This document shows positions 20,067-28,430 of a stretch of DNA of 64,000 nt, in pieces. This DNA comes from Acidobacteriota bacterium. Lineage in GTDB: Bacteria > Acidobacteriota > Blastocatellia > Pyrinomonadales > Pyrinomonadaceae. Below the pieces are notes generated by a model. That model saw only the letters and a list, made by a program, of their open reading frames with translations. It searched no databases and was not told the DNA's origin. Made by a program: the position numbers and the translations under genes. The DNA is taken from assembly GCA_023389035.1 (NCBI GenBank), contig JAEWFC010000024.1, positions 78,052 to 142,051 on the forward strand. Direction: 5' to 3'. How positions within the stretch are numbered: position 1 is the first letter of the stretch; every line of letters starts with the position of its first letter.

Positions 20067-20906
20067 ATGGAAACAGCAGCAATAGCACGAACACCCTTCG
20101 AACGCGTTCAGAACGCTCGCCATCCGGACCGTCCGTACGCACTCGATCTATTCAATTCGATGTTCACGGATTTCGTAGAGATACACGGCGATCGCCGCTA
20201 CGCCGATGACGCAGCGCTTGTCTGTGGCTTTGCACGCCTGGATGGGAAAGAGGTGCTGGTGGTCGGACAGCAAAAGGGCCGCGACACCAAGCAGCGTCAG
20301 GTGCGTAATTTCGGTATGCCGAAACCCGAAGGTTATCGAAAAGCTCTGCGTGCAATGCAGCTTGCGGCAAAATTCGGCCGTCCGATCGTGACCTTTATCG
20401 ACACTCCGGGAGCCTATCCCGGCATCGACGCCGAAGAGCGCGGCCAGGCGGAAGCTATCGCCTTCAACCTGCGCGAAATGGCGGGCCTTCGTGTACCGAT
20501 CGTTGTTGTTGTGGTTGGCGAAGGCGGTTCCGGCGGAGCCCTGGCGATCGGCATCGGCGATCGCGTGCTGATGATGGAAAATGCGGTCTATTCTGTGATC
20601 TCGCCTGAGGGCTGTGCGGCGATACTATGGAAGGACGCCGCAAAGGCTGCTGATGCCGCCGCGTGTCTTCGCCTGACCGCTGAGGATCTAAAGTCCTTCG
20701 GGCTGGTCGACGAGATCATTCCCGAGCCAAAGTCATGGGCGATCGAAGGCGATGAGGACAAGGACTCAAAGACAGCGTTCGATGCCATTAACACATCGCT
20801 GAAGGCCGCGATTCTGCGGAACCTGAACGAACTTTCGAAGCTTACCCCTGAACAGTTGCCTCTCGAACGATTCAAGAAATTCCGGCAGATGGGAAGCTGG
20901 ATCTGA
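20067..20906 (+). CDS. accA: acetyl-CoA carboxylase carboxyltransferase alpha subunit
   Basis: AccA is half of the carboxyltransferase that makes malonyl-CoA for fatty acid synthesis. At 279 residues it is shorter than the 319-residue E. coli protein because the N-terminal helical part is reduced; the catalytic crotonase-like fold is complete. Visible motifs are GDRRYADDAALVCGFARLDG, FIDTPGAYPGIDAEERGQAE and GEGGSGGALAIGIGDRVLM. It follows dnaE by seven bases and is probably co-transcribed with it, an arrangement also known from other bacteria. A bidirectional terminator ends the unit. No strong ribosome binding site is seen. Confidence 0.95.
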   Translation: METAAIARTPFERVQNARHPDRPYALDLFNSMFTDFVEIHGDRRYADDAALVCGFARLDGKEVLVVGQQKGRDTKQRQVRNFGMPKPEGYRKALRAMQLAAKFGRPIVTFIDTPGAYPGIDAEERGQAEAIAFNLREMAGLRVPIVVVVVGEGGSGGALAIGIGDRVLMMENAVYSVISPEGCAAILWKDAAKAADAAACLRLTAEDLKSFGLVDEIIPEPKSWAIEGDEDKDSKTAFDAINTSLKAAILRNLNELSKLTPEQLPLERFKKFRQMGSWI

Positions 20907-20950
20907 CCCGGTAAAGCTTCCGCAGATCAATTAGCAGCGGTTCGAAATAT

Positions 20951-20982
20951 AAAAGCCCGAGCGTTGTATCGCTCGGGCTTTT
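20951..20982. terminator. bidirectional terminator between accA and ssb
   Basis: A perfect stem AAAAGCCCGAGCG / CGCTCGGGCTTTT with a six-base loop, flanked by A residues on one side and T residues on the other. It can stop both the dnaE-accA transcript and the convergent ssb transcript. Confidence 0.9.
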
Positions 20983-21005
20983 CTAGTGCAAGACCTGCAC
21001 CGCCA

Positions 21006-21464
21006 TTAGAACGGAATATCGTCATCCGCGACGCCGGCTGCGGGTTTGGACGAAGGTGCCGCGGCTGAACGTTCCGAAGCGGGACCTGCAAATTCGGGTT
21101 CCGATCCGGAATGATCGGAACCGCCGCCCGAATCGGCACGCGAACCGAGGAAGCGCATATCAGTTCCCTGAACCTGAAGGGTCTGACGGGTATTGCCGTC
21201 GCGGTCCGTCCATTCTTCTAGGCCGAGGCGGCCCTCGATGTAGACCTGCGATCCCTTCTTCAAGTATTTCGCAGCATTCTCAGCAAGATTTCGCCAAAGC
21301 GTGACACGAAACCAGGTCGGGACGTCTTGATATTCGCCCGATTTATCGCGTTTTCGTTCGTTGGTCGCCATCGAAAAATCACAGACCGCATCGCCCTGCG
21401 GCGTGTAACGAAGTTCGGGATCTCTTCCCAGATTTCCGACAAGTATGATTTTATTGAAAGACAT
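21006..21464 (-). CDS. ssb: single-stranded DNA-binding protein
   Basis: SSB coats single-stranded DNA during replication and repair. The chosen start gives MSFNKIILVGNLGRDPELRY, the standard family N-terminus; an open frame runs 21 codons further upstream without family similarity. The OB fold spans about 1-110 (FSMATNERK, YIEGRLGLEEW), followed by a flexible Gly/Ser/Pro/Ala linker and the C-terminal partner-binding tip DDDIPF. Length of 152 residues is typical. It converges with accA. Confidence 0.95.
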   Translation of the reverse strand: MSFNKIILVGNLGRDPELRYTPQGDAVCDFSMATNERKRDKSGEYQDVPTWFRVTLWRNLAENAAKYLKKGSQVYIEGRLGLEEWTDRDGNTRQTLQVQGTDMRFLGSRADSGGGSDHSGSEPEFAGPASERSAAAPSSKPAAGVADDDIPF

Positions 21465-21612
21465 TTTGTGTAGCCGTCTCCGTAGGTAAAATAGAAATGA
21501 GCAAACGTTCTCGGATGTTACATTCATCCATCAAGAGTGGTCAAGTTTCCACCCGTGATTCGCGAGTTTCGGCAGGCAGGTTGCCCTTTGCGAGACGTTT
21601 CAAGCTTTATCG

Positions 21613-22749
21613 ATGCAGCACCGCTTGCCATATTTATCTCGCAGATCTTTTCTGCCGTTCGTGATCTTTGCGGCACTAGCGGGCATTTTTAGCATTTTTG
21701 CACCTCTCGCCTCCGCAGCCGCGCCTAAAGTACAACTCTGCTGGCAGTACCCGATGTCCGACGTCGTTATGACGGCGATGGCCGTGGATACGGAGCGCGT
21801 TCTCGTACAGCTCGACGCAGGCGTCCTTAGGTCCCTGAGAATTTCTGACGGAAGTGAAGAATGGACCGCGGAGCTTGGCGGCGAGATCATTTCTGATGTA
21901 GTTGCCGCGGACGGCCGATACTATCTGGTGACGCGTTCTATACCGTTAAATGGTACGGGCGAACCCGTTGCCTACCTGCGCTCAGTGAGCGCTGAGACAG
22001 GCTTGCCCGGTATTTCGATAAAAGTGCCGGCCGCGGACGATGTATCACTAGTTACAACCGCGTCCAGCGTGATCGTGATCGGATCCGATGGGGCGTTCTC
22101 GGCATTTGATCAGGCCGGCGGCAAGATCTGGAATTTCACGGTCGGTGGTTCGGTTTCTGCTGCACCGCGATCTAATGCCGAAAACTTTACTGTAGGAACA
22201 AGCGATAAGGCTGTTTACAGGATCGCGCTTGCGACCGGCGAGACCGTTGCACGAATTTCCGGCCCCAGCATCCCGACCTCGGTGTCATTTGGCTCAGACG
22301 GTATTATGTACGTGGGTGACGATCGAGGGCGGATACATTACATCGATGCCGCAAGCGGCGGCGTGAAGTGGACCTTTAAATCCGGCGGCAGGATAGAGCG
22401 ACTCTCCAGGCAGCGAGACTCATTGCTAGCGGTTTCGGTGGATAACTTTATTTACTCGATCGACGGAAATTCCGGCAGAGTGGAGTGGAAACGTCGTCTG
22501 GCAGGGCGGATACTCGGGGATCTTGCGGCCGGCACTGACTTTATCGTCGGTATCACGAACTCGTCCCCGCAGGTGCTTTTTATGGATCCGCGGAACGGCA
22601 ATACCCTCGAAACGCTGACCCTGGAAGGCGAGGAGCGGCCTGTGAAGGCGGCCCTGCTGAACCCGAACGGCACGGTCGTTCTGACCACGACGCGCGGTGT
22701 CGCTGCGTACCGTCTGGGAACTTGCGAAATTGAAAAGGCGACGTCTTAG
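21613..22749 (+). CDS. exported PQQ-like beta-propeller repeat protein
   Basis: A 378-residue exported protein. Residues 1-36 form a signal peptide (basic start, then FLPFVIFAALAGIFSIFAPLASA). The rest consists of outer-membrane-assembly (BamB)/PQQ-type propeller repeats, seen as periodic WTAELGG, WNFTVGG, WTFKSGG, WKRRLAG segments each preceded by a Gly-rich turn. No quinone-ligand residues are evident, so it is unlikely to be a PQQ dehydrogenase; a scaffold role similar to BamB is possible. It lies alone between ssb (divergent) and a convergent DUF465 gene. Its stop codon lies in the loop of a terminator hairpin. Confidence 0.82.
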   Translation: MQHRLPYLSRRSFLPFVIFAALAGIFSIFAPLASAAAPKVQLCWQYPMSDVVMTAMAVDTERVLVQLDAGVLRSLRISDGSEEWTAELGGEIISDVVAADGRYYLVTRSIPLNGTGEPVAYLRSVSAETGLPGISIKVPAADDVSLVTTASSVIVIGSDGAFSAFDQAGGKIWNFTVGGSVSAAPRSNAENFTVGTSDKAVYRIALATGETVARISGPSIPTSVSFGSDGIMYVGDDRGRIHYIDAASGGVKWTFKSGGRIERLSRQRDSLLAVSVDNFIYSIDGNSGRVEWKRRLAGRILGDLAAGTDFIVGITNSSPQVLFMDPRNGNTLETLTLEGEERPVKAALLNPNGTVVLTTTRGVAAYRLGTCEIEKATS

Positions 22750-22760
22750 ACATCGCCTTT
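22734..22760. terminator. terminator hairpin overlapping a stop codon
   Basis: Stem AAAGGCGACGTC / GACATCGCCTTT (12 bp, one wobble pair) with loop TTA. It includes the stop codon of the beta-propeller gene and lies 18 bases past the convergent DUF465 gene, so it probably works in both directions. The T-runs are short. Confidence 0.55.
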
Positions 22761-22777
22761 GCTGTATTAATTAGTTT

Positions 22778-23008
22778 TTAATGCGAGACCTGATAATCGT
22801 GCATCATTGCATAGATCTCGTCTTTTACCAGAAGCTTTTTCCTTTTAAGTGCGGATTCTTCGGCCTGTTCGTCATCATTAGGATAGGTAAGGCCTGACAA
22901 CTGTGAGAGCCTGTCTTCGTAGCTCTGATGCCGGTTAACCAAATCGCGAAAGGCCGGATTGGTTTTCATCAATTCGTCCCTGACCGGATCAGCCGTTGAC
23001 ATGTCCAT
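22778..23008 (-). CDS. DUF465 (YdcH-like) small protein
   Basis: A 76-residue, all-helical, charged protein. The pattern NPAFRDLVNRHQSYEDRLSQL followed by a lysine-rich helix ALKRKKLLVKDEIYAMM is the DUF465/YdcH signature. The ATG at 23008 is preferred over a GTG six codons upstream because the latter would use the GAGG that serves as ribosome binding site. Function in the family is unknown. It is monocistronic and convergent with the beta-propeller gene. Confidence 0.8.
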   Translation of the reverse strand: MDMSTADPVRDELMKTNPAFRDLVNRHQSYEDRLSQLSGLTYPNDDEQAEESALKRKKLLVKDEIYAMMHDYQVSH

Positions 23009-23099
23009 GATATTTTTTTTCCTCACTTTTCAAATATTACACCTGTCTCGCTCAGGTTCTGCAGGTGTAACCCAATCTTAACCGATGCTATTTTCCAAT

Positions 23100-23597
23100 T
23101 CAAGCAATATTACGGAAATGTGACGAGAAATAGTCGGAAACGGACAGCTTCATCGTAATACCGTCCTCGACCGGGTCACGGTAAAACGCCTGCCTTCGAC
23201 CTGCTTTTACAAACCCGAAGCGGGTATAGAACGCGATCGCACTGTCATTTGAGGCACGCACCTCAAGCCAAATATTAGCGATATCGTCGCGTGCACACAG
23301 CCGCAGCGTCTCGCTCATTAACAGCGATCCAACGCTGCGCCGCTGTACCGAAGGTTCGACGCCGATGTTATAGATCTCAAGATCGCTGTCGGTTCCGTTG
23401 CCCGGTACGCGTCGTGCAACGATGAAACCGGCAAACGCGAGATCCTCGGTCGAAGCTTTTAGGAGAATCGAGTCAGTCCGTACAAGCTCGTCGAGGTAGT
23501 CGCGATGAGACCAAGGGCTGAGCTCGCAAATTTCGGCAACCTCAATAGCGGACCGGACATCCGACGGCCGCATTTTCGAGATGCTTATCGTTTCCAC
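23100..23597 (-). CDS. rimI: RimI-type ribosomal-protein-alanine N-acetyltransferase
   Basis: A 165-residue GNAT acetyltransferase. Family features are the substrate segment ICELSPWSHRDYLDELVR (about 24-41), the acetyl-CoA binding stretch IGVEPSVQRRSVGSLLM (Q/RxxGxG/A-like, with serine at one glycine position) and WLEVRASNDSAIAFYTRFGFV, which is diagnostic for RimI. RimI acetylates the N-terminus of ribosomal protein S18. It lies nine bases after tsaB on the same strand, a very common tsaB-rimI pairing. Confidence 0.9.
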   Translation of the reverse strand: METISISKMRPSDVRSAIEVAEICELSPWSHRDYLDELVRTDSILLKASTEDLAFAGFIVARRVPGNGTDSDLEIYNIGVEPSVQRRSVGSLLMSETLRLCARDDIANIWLEVRASNDSAIAFYTRFGFVKAGRRQAFYRDPVEDGITMKLSVSDYFSSHFRNIA

Positions 23598-23606
23598 AAA
23601 GCCATT

Positions 23607-24254
23607 CTAGAACAGACTTCCCCGTTTTGCAGGATGTTGAAGATAAATGGGAGAAAGAGAAGATCCCGGTGAGGCGAGTGCGTATCGGCCCAAAAAACTC
23701 GCCAGGTCGTAACCGATGCTAACGACGCGGGGAGTGCGATCGGCCGCGGCCAGCGAATCGAAGATCGATCCGTGCACTATTACCCGCGTCTCGGCTTTTT
23801 CGTTGATGATCGCCGTGAGTCGCGCCAGATCAGCGATCTCCGCTGATACGGAGCTGTCTGCCGATGAAGTCCGCCCGATAGCAATATCGCTGCGGCTAAT
23901 TGGAACAGCGATGAAGATATCGGGTTCCGCAAACGAGTGCTTTATCGCGTCGAATATAGATACGCCAATGCATGGCACATCTAGCGATCGTGCGAGCCCG
24001 ATCGATGTCGACATTCCGATCCGTATCCCGGTAAAACTCCCGGGACCACGGGAAACGGCGATGCTTGTTATAGACGAGATCGGTGTTTGTGCTTCACCGA
24101 GGAGCCGTTCGATCGCGGGAAGCAGTTCCTCAGCACGGGAGACCAGACCATCACCGACTGCAGTCGCCACCACATCAGCACCCGACAGCAAAGCAACGCT
24201 GCCGCCTGCGATTCCTGATTCGATCGCGAGGATCAATGGGCGCGGCTCCATCAT
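23607..24254 (-). CDS. tsaB: TsaB, tRNA t6A37 threonylcarbamoylation partner
   Basis: TsaB is the inactive ASKHA-fold partner of TsaD needed to make t6A37 in tRNA. The 215-residue protein shows ILAIESGIAGGSVAL (8-22), SRAEELLPAIERLL, the hallmark SRGPGSFTGIRIGMSTSIGLA (about 68-88, within AVSRGPGSFTGIRIG) and a short variable C-terminus. It overlaps the end of the nucleotidyltransferase gene upstream by four bases and is followed by rimI. The first two codons are both ATG; either could be the start. Confidence 0.94.
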   Translation of the reverse strand: MMEPRPLILAIESGIAGGSVALLSGADVVATAVGDGLVSRAEELLPAIERLLGEAQTPISSITSIAVSRGPGSFTGIRIGMSTSIGLARSLDVPCIGVSIFDAIKHSFAEPDIFIAVPISRSDIAIGRTSSADSSVSAEIADLARLTAIINEKAETRVIVHGSIFDSLAAADRTPRVVSIGYDLASFLGRYALASPGSSLSPIYLQHPAKRGSLF

Positions 24255-25117
24255 TTCGACTTTCGCTGCATTCGGCCGCGAAGCACAGATGAGATACGCT
24301 CGACCGATGGCCCGGCTCGCCTGATCACATTTCGGACCTGGAGCATCGCGCGTCCGCGGTCATCGATCGGCGCTTCCATCTGTATCGTTGCCTGTATAGG
24401 ATTTGGAGGGATCCTGCGTCTCAGCTGCCGCAGAAATAGCTTTGGGTCGCGTGTGCAGGTTTGTAAAGGCCGGATCGGTTCCCCGATGGCCCATTCGCGC
24501 TCGAGCGTATCAGTTACCCATTTCGGGATCCGCAAAGCCTCGTCCTTAAAGGGGAGATCGTTAATATTTAGGCCAAGATATTTATGGGCAAGCCCAATAG
24601 TAGTGATCACCCAACCCCGCCTGGTCTCGCTAACGCAATCCAAGCACTTCGACCAATCAAAATCTTCAGGCCGATTCTCTACCGAATAATATATGTCCCA
24701 AAGCCGCTCCTTGTTCACACCGCCATCATTCAACCAGTGAGTAGAGACGACGCGAAGGTGATCCTCTGAAGACAAAGTTCGAACCCGCGTGCCATCCAAA
24801 ACGACGTAATCGGAGCGTCGCATAAGTATATCCCATGGTAGCAAATCAAGATGACGTAGACCGTTGTGGAGGTCAACCGGAAATTTCGGATTGCTTTGCT
24901 GTAGGATCTCGGACGCAAGCGGAAAACATTCCTCTGCCACGGCGATGTCAATATCATTGAATGGACGGAAAAAGGTTGGTGGGTATCGGAGCGACACAAC
25001 TATGCCTTTAATTATCAGCAGATCTATATCATGCTTTCGAAAATCAAACGCGATAATTTTAATCGACTCCGAAACCAATTTTCTGTGCAAAGCCATCCAT
25101 CTGCGTTCATCGTTCAT
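24251..25117 (-). CDS. NTP_transf_5-type nucleotidyltransferase family protein
   Basis: A 288-residue protein with the layout of the uncharacterised nucleotidyltransferase family (PF14907). Key segments are DLLIIKGIVVSLRYPP (32-47), the catalytic-type RPFNDIDIAV (52-61, DxD) and HLDLLPWDILMRR, followed by SSEDHLRVVSTHWLNDGG and a helical C-terminal half. In other genomes such genes accompany PqqD-domain genes and lasso-peptide-like or other RiPP clusters; here a PqqD-domain gene is directly upstream. A terminator-like hairpin stands between them, and its T-run reaches the start codon, leaving no ribosome binding site. A later ATG at 25096 is possible. Substrate unknown. Confidence 0.75.
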   Translation of the reverse strand: MNDERRWMALHRKLVSESIKIIAFDFRKHDIDLLIIKGIVVSLRYPPTFFRPFNDIDIAVAEECFPLASEILQQSNPKFPVDLHNGLRHLDLLPWDILMRRSDYVVLDGTRVRTLSSEDHLRVVSTHWLNDGGVNKERLWDIYYSVENRPEDFDWSKCLDCVSETRRGWVITTIGLAHKYLGLNINDLPFKDEALRIPKWVTDTLEREWAIGEPIRPLQTCTRDPKLFLRQLRRRIPPNPIQATIQMEAPIDDRGRAMLQVRNVIRRAGPSVERISSVLRGRMQRKSK

Positions 25118-25120
25118 AAT

Positions 25121-25152
25121 AAAAAGCTCTACGGATTACATCCGTAGAGCTT
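25121..25152 (-). terminator. perfect 12-bp hairpin with T-run between the PqqD gene and the nucleotidyltransferase gene
   Basis: Arms AAGCTCTACGGA (25124-25135) and TCCGTAGAGCTT (25141-25152) pair perfectly around a five-base loop. On the minus strand the hairpin is followed by TTTTTATT and then immediately the ATG of the nucleotidyltransferase gene. It should act as a terminator of the PqqD-domain gene, or as an attenuator for the gene after it. Confidence 0.8.
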
Positions 25153-25172
25153 CTCCGAGGTAGCTAAGTTCG

Positions 25173-25694
25173 TTAACAGCAACCAGTTGGACAGTCCTTG
25201 TCGGAGCCCGTAGGTGGTGCGCAAACACCATCTATGTTGCAACATATATCTGACAAGCACCCCTTGGTTGATCCACACTGGCTAGATGCCGTACACCCGC
25301 AAGACTGCGACGCCAAAGCCGCCGATGGAGCAACCAAGCTAGCAACGATCGGCAATGCGACAACTGTCGCCAGTCCAAGCTTTTTCAGCACATCGCGTCG
25401 TGACTGTCCGCCGAAGTCGGCTTTGATTTCATTTTCGAGGAGATTATTTTCGTTGAGCTGGTCGATGGCGAGCCATACGATCTCGTCGCTGACCTTTGCG
25501 CCGGTGGTCGTCTCGAGTACGCCCACGATATCGTTGATCGAGCGGGTGCCGTCGCATGACTGCCAGACGGCAGCTGCGGTCTTGTTCAAACAGTGAGCTT
25601 TGTTTGTATCAAGGTCGTATATCAGGACCTCATCAGGTACTTCCTGAACGACCAAACCCGATTTGCGGGCAGTTGGGAATTGCGAATTGTTCAT
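25173..25694 (-). CDS. PqqD-domain protein with internal Tat-like signal and 10-cysteine C-terminal tail
   Basis: A 173-residue protein of three parts. Residues 1-92 form a PqqD-like winged helix (LVVQEVPDEVLIYDLDTNKA, HCLNKTAAAVWQSCDG, SINDIVGVLE), the fold used as a recognition domain for peptide modification. Residues 98-128 look like a twin-arginine signal: SRRDVLKKLG, a hydrophobic run to about 122, and an ALA cleavage-type site. Residues 129-173 are a tail with 10 Cys (132, 134, 140, 146, 151, 152, 158, 168, 172, 173), many Gly and Ser, ending GCC. The start has an excellent GGAGGAGAC ribosome site. It looks like a precursor or a maturation substrate whose tail is exported; no maturase is adjacent except the nucleotidyltransferase. 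Function unproven. Confidence 0.8.
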   Translation of the reverse strand: MNNSQFPTARKSGLVVQEVPDEVLIYDLDTNKAHCLNKTAAAVWQSCDGTRSINDIVGVLETTTGAKVSDEIVWLAIDQLNENNLLENEIKADFGGQSRRDVLKKLGLATVVALPIVASLVAPSAALASQSCGCTASSQCGSTKGCLSDICCNIDGVCAPPTGSDKDCPTGCC

Positions 25695-25997
25695 GTCTCC
25701 TCCAGTCTCCTGCTCGGTAATAAAATGGTGCCGAGCCGCAAAAATAGTGCCAAAATTTCAATAAGCCACGGGGAACGGTAACTATCATGCCGACGTCACA
25801 GACGGCCACGTGGAGTCAGTATTACACATTTCGAAGCCCAATTACAAGCAATTCATTTCGATAAATCACTGTAAACAAGCAGCTTTCACTCTGTCCGGTC
25901 CGGATAAGCAGATTCGGCGCAGATCCGAATGTGAAAGCACCGCGTTGCATCCGTCAAACAGAATTCCTGCAAACTTATCACTTTCATCTGCCGCAGG
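25695..25997. other. 303-base intergenic region upstream of the PqqD-domain gene
   Basis: This gap separates the end of the polysaccharide locus from the PqqD-domain gene. It carries a sigma-54-type promoter near its low end and a strong ribosome binding site next to the PqqD start. The rest (about 25800-25997) shows no hairpin terminator for the polysaccharide operon and no convincing gene; a 64-codon open frame there lacks coding features. Confidence 0.5.
25737..25753 (-). promoter_or_regulatory. sigma-54-type promoter of the PqqD-domain gene
   Basis: Minus strand TTGGCACTATTTTTGCG matches the -24/-12 consensus TTGGCACRNNNNTTGCW at all core positions, with the GG and GC doublets at the required spacing. 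The start site would be near 25726, about 32 bases before the ATG. This implies control by an unidentified sigma-54 activator, not encoded in the window. Confidence 0.6.
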
Positions 25998-27245
25998 TCA
26001 ATAGAATTTCTCTCTTCCGAGCACGCTTTTATAGGCGGTAACGGCAGTTTCTAATGAATATTTAGATAGTGCGGCCGATCGGGCGTTCACGCATTTGGAA
26101 CGCAGATCATGCTTATCGGCGCATATCTCGTTAACCAGATCGACCATCGAGCGAACGTCGCCGGGTTCAACGCGCCAACCGGCTTTCTCTTCATCCAGAA
26201 CCAGATCAACCTCGGAACCGGACTCTGCGAGTGCAAGGATAGGTTTGCCTGCCGCTAATGCATTATATGTCCGGCTCGGCATTGACACTGAACGCATCCC
26301 TTTCACCAGCGACACCAGTGCCACGTCGCACGCATTCAAGAATGTTGTCTGCTCGGAGCGCGGCTTTGGATCCAAGATCGTCACATTTTCTGATCCGTGG
26401 CGAAGCTTTTCACCCTCAAGCCATTTTCGCTTTGCTCCCGTGCCTAGGAAGACAAAATGTGCCCTCGGGTCTATCTCCGGATCGTTCGCGGTATCGATAA
26501 TGGTCTCGAGATCGTTAGGATGCCCCATATTGCCCGCGTACAGAAACACGCATTTATCTGATAATCCCAGCTCCGCAAGCAAGGGATTTTCGGAGCGAGG
26601 CCGAGGTTCTACAGTTTCTAATTCGGCCCAATTTGGGATCACAGCAATTGGAATGTCGAGGCCGCCTGTCTTTTTACGGGCAAGTTCCGCCATATCACGG
26701 CCGACAACGATGATCTTTGAAGCGTGCTTGTACAGCAAACGGTTCGCAAATTTCGCTGCTTTGACGACAAAAGAACCGGGCTTGGCCTTTCCGGCCGCGA
26801 TCGCCAGCTCCGGGTAGTTATCGTGGATCAGCAATGTGTACGCACTTCCCTTTAACAAGGCTGCGATCGCGATGACGAACGGCATGCTCGGCGGATTTGT
26901 AACGACCAGGACATCGTCGCCTTTCTGAAAGTGTCTGAGGGCCGCGAATAGCACAGATACTCCTAGCGTCACCATATTGATGACGCGATATGGTATGACG
27001 TCTTTGTCGAGCGTCGTTCCGGCGACACGAAAGATCTCCACGTTTTCGTGAATCTCGTGTTTCGGTGCCCGCGTTCCTCGCATTGAATACGTCGGCTGCC
27101 CGCACAGTACCTTTACCTCAAAGTCGTCAGCCAGGCCCTCGGCGATGCGCGTTAGATAATATCCGGTCGATGTCTCTTCCGGATAGTAAAGCTCCGAGAC
27201 CACCCATAGTCTTTGTTTCCTGATATTTGTCGGCTCTTTGCTCAT
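25998..27245 (-). CDS. family 4 glycosyltransferase, WbuB/WcaI-like
   Basis: A 415-residue GT4 enzyme. It starts RLWVVSELYYPEETSTGYYLTRIAEGLA, the N-terminal signature of the WbuB (L-FucNAc transferase) and WcaI group, and has the donor-site motifs FLYAGNMGHPNDLETII and SMPSRTYNALAAGKPILALAESGSE. WbuB-type enzymes transfer N-acetyl-L-fucosamine-like sugars, matching the UDP-L-6-deoxy-HexNAc genes three to five positions upstream on the same strand. It is the last gene of the minus-strand polysaccharide operon. Donor specificity is inference from context. Confidence 0.82.
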   Translation of the reverse strand: MSKEPTNIRKQRLWVVSELYYPEETSTGYYLTRIAEGLADDFEVKVLCGQPTYSMRGTRAPKHEIHENVEIFRVAGTTLDKDVIPYRVINMVTLGVSVLFAALRHFQKGDDVLVVTNPPSMPFVIAIAALLKGSAYTLLIHDNYPELAIAAGKAKPGSFVVKAAKFANRLLYKHASKIIVVGRDMAELARKKTGGLDIPIAVIPNWAELETVEPRPRSENPLLAELGLSDKCVFLYAGNMGHPNDLETIIDTANDPEIDPRAHFVFLGTGAKRKWLEGEKLRHGSENVTILDPKPRSEQTTFLNACDVALVSLVKGMRSVSMPSRTYNALAAGKPILALAESGSEVDLVLDEEKAGWRVEPGDVRSMVDLVNEICADKHDLRSKCVNARSAALSKYSLETAVTAYKSVLGREKFY

Positions 27246-27253
27246 CTATGACT

Positions 27254-28426
27254 TTAGGAGGTGGAAATTGCATAGCTCAGCAGTTTTGCAGTGTCTTCCT
27301 CAATGCCCCGATCAGAAAGCCATCCCAATGCAAATGCCCGCGAAGCTGCCGCCATTCTTTGAAACTCTTCATTCTCCATCGCCAAGGACCTCTCGATCAT
27401 TGAGCCCCACGCGGTACCGTCATTCAAGTCCAGATCCCAACCGACCCCCTTTTCTTCCAGGTCGCGCCAGACTGTCTGATCGCTGATAATGAGCGGGCAC
27501 CCGGCCGCCAAAGCTTCGATGAAAACATAGCCGAAATTCTCGTTAAGAGTCGGCAGCACGAAAAAATGCGAAGCCGCCATTAGTTCCAACGCAGCCTCAT
27601 TGCCGACAGGGCCATGCCAATATACAGAAATATTGCTGCCGAGGGATTCCGCTAAAGCCTTGCATTCAGAAAGATAAACAGGGTCTTCTTCCGCTCCGGC
27701 GATATCGAGGCTGACCGTCCCGCTCGAGATCGTGCTTAAAACCTTCAACAAGAACGCGAGATTTTTCTTGCGAGCGATTCTCGAGACGAACGCGAGCCGA
27801 ACCGAGCCCCCGTCTTTTCGCGGCTTATTGTCGATATTGAAATGAGGCAAGATCGAGGCCGGTGTAAGGTCCGGAGCGATCATTATCCTGGCTTTTTCGC
27901 CCATTACACGCTGAATATCTTGTCTCTCTTCGTCGAACGACGCACGGAAGATCAGGCCATTGAAAAGCCCTGCGCTCTTTGCGGCGGACAAATACACATT
28001 CTTCTTAGTGGATTTTAAGGCAAGTGCTGCCGGTGCAAGTTCGCCGCATACCGCAAGGATCGTTGGGATACGTTTTAACAAGCCCAGACGCCGTGCGGTC
28101 AGGTACATTACCGTTGGCCGGCTAAAAACGCTATTGAGAAAGATCGCGTCAGGTTCGAGCTCGTTGGTGATCTGTGCGAGCGTCCGCGGCGTTATATCTC
28201 TCGGACTCAAATAATAGACTTCGGCCGGACCAACGGAATTCCAGCAATTTGTCTTCACGTCTGAATACGGAGACCGGTCATCGCGGCCATCGTGATTCCG
28301 GGTAACTATCTTGAATTCGTACCGATCCGAAAACCGATCAACCAGGTTTTTCACCGCCCACATTCCGCCGCCGCCTTTAATACCGGGCAGGTAATAGTCG
28401 CAGAAGACAAGAATGCGGGGTTTCAT
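27254..28426 (-). CDS. family 4 glycosyltransferase
   Basis: A 390-residue GT4 enzyme with the N-terminal glycine loop YYLPGIKGGGGMWAVKNLVDRF and the C-terminal donor site RLAFVSRIARKKNLAFLLKVL, then FFVLPTLNENFGYVFIEALAAGCPLIIS with the E-x7-E pattern. It transfers one sugar in assembly of the repeat unit; neither donor nor acceptor can be read from the sequence. It lies eight bases before the WbuB-like gene and four bases after the 2-epimerase gene in the same operon. Confidence 0.85.
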   Translation of the reverse strand: MKPRILVFCDYYLPGIKGGGGMWAVKNLVDRFSDRYEFKIVTRNHDGRDDRSPYSDVKTNCWNSVGPAEVYYLSPRDITPRTLAQITNELEPDAIFLNSVFSRPTVMYLTARRLGLLKRIPTILAVCGELAPAALALKSTKKNVYLSAAKSAGLFNGLIFRASFDEERQDIQRVMGEKARIMIAPDLTPASILPHFNIDNKPRKDGGSVRLAFVSRIARKKNLAFLLKVLSTISSGTVSLDIAGAEEDPVYLSECKALAESLGSNISVYWHGPVGNEAALELMAASHFFVLPTLNENFGYVFIEALAAGCPLIISDQTVWRDLEEKGVGWDLDLNDGTAWGSMIERSLAMENEEFQRMAAASRAFALGWLSDRGIEEDTAKLLSYAISTS

Positions 28427-28430
28427 TTTG

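Noticed and set aside
25810..26004. 64-codon open frame upstream of the PqqD-domain gene
   Set aside because: No ribosome site, no pattern of a folded protein, and it ends at the stop of the convergent glycosyltransferase.
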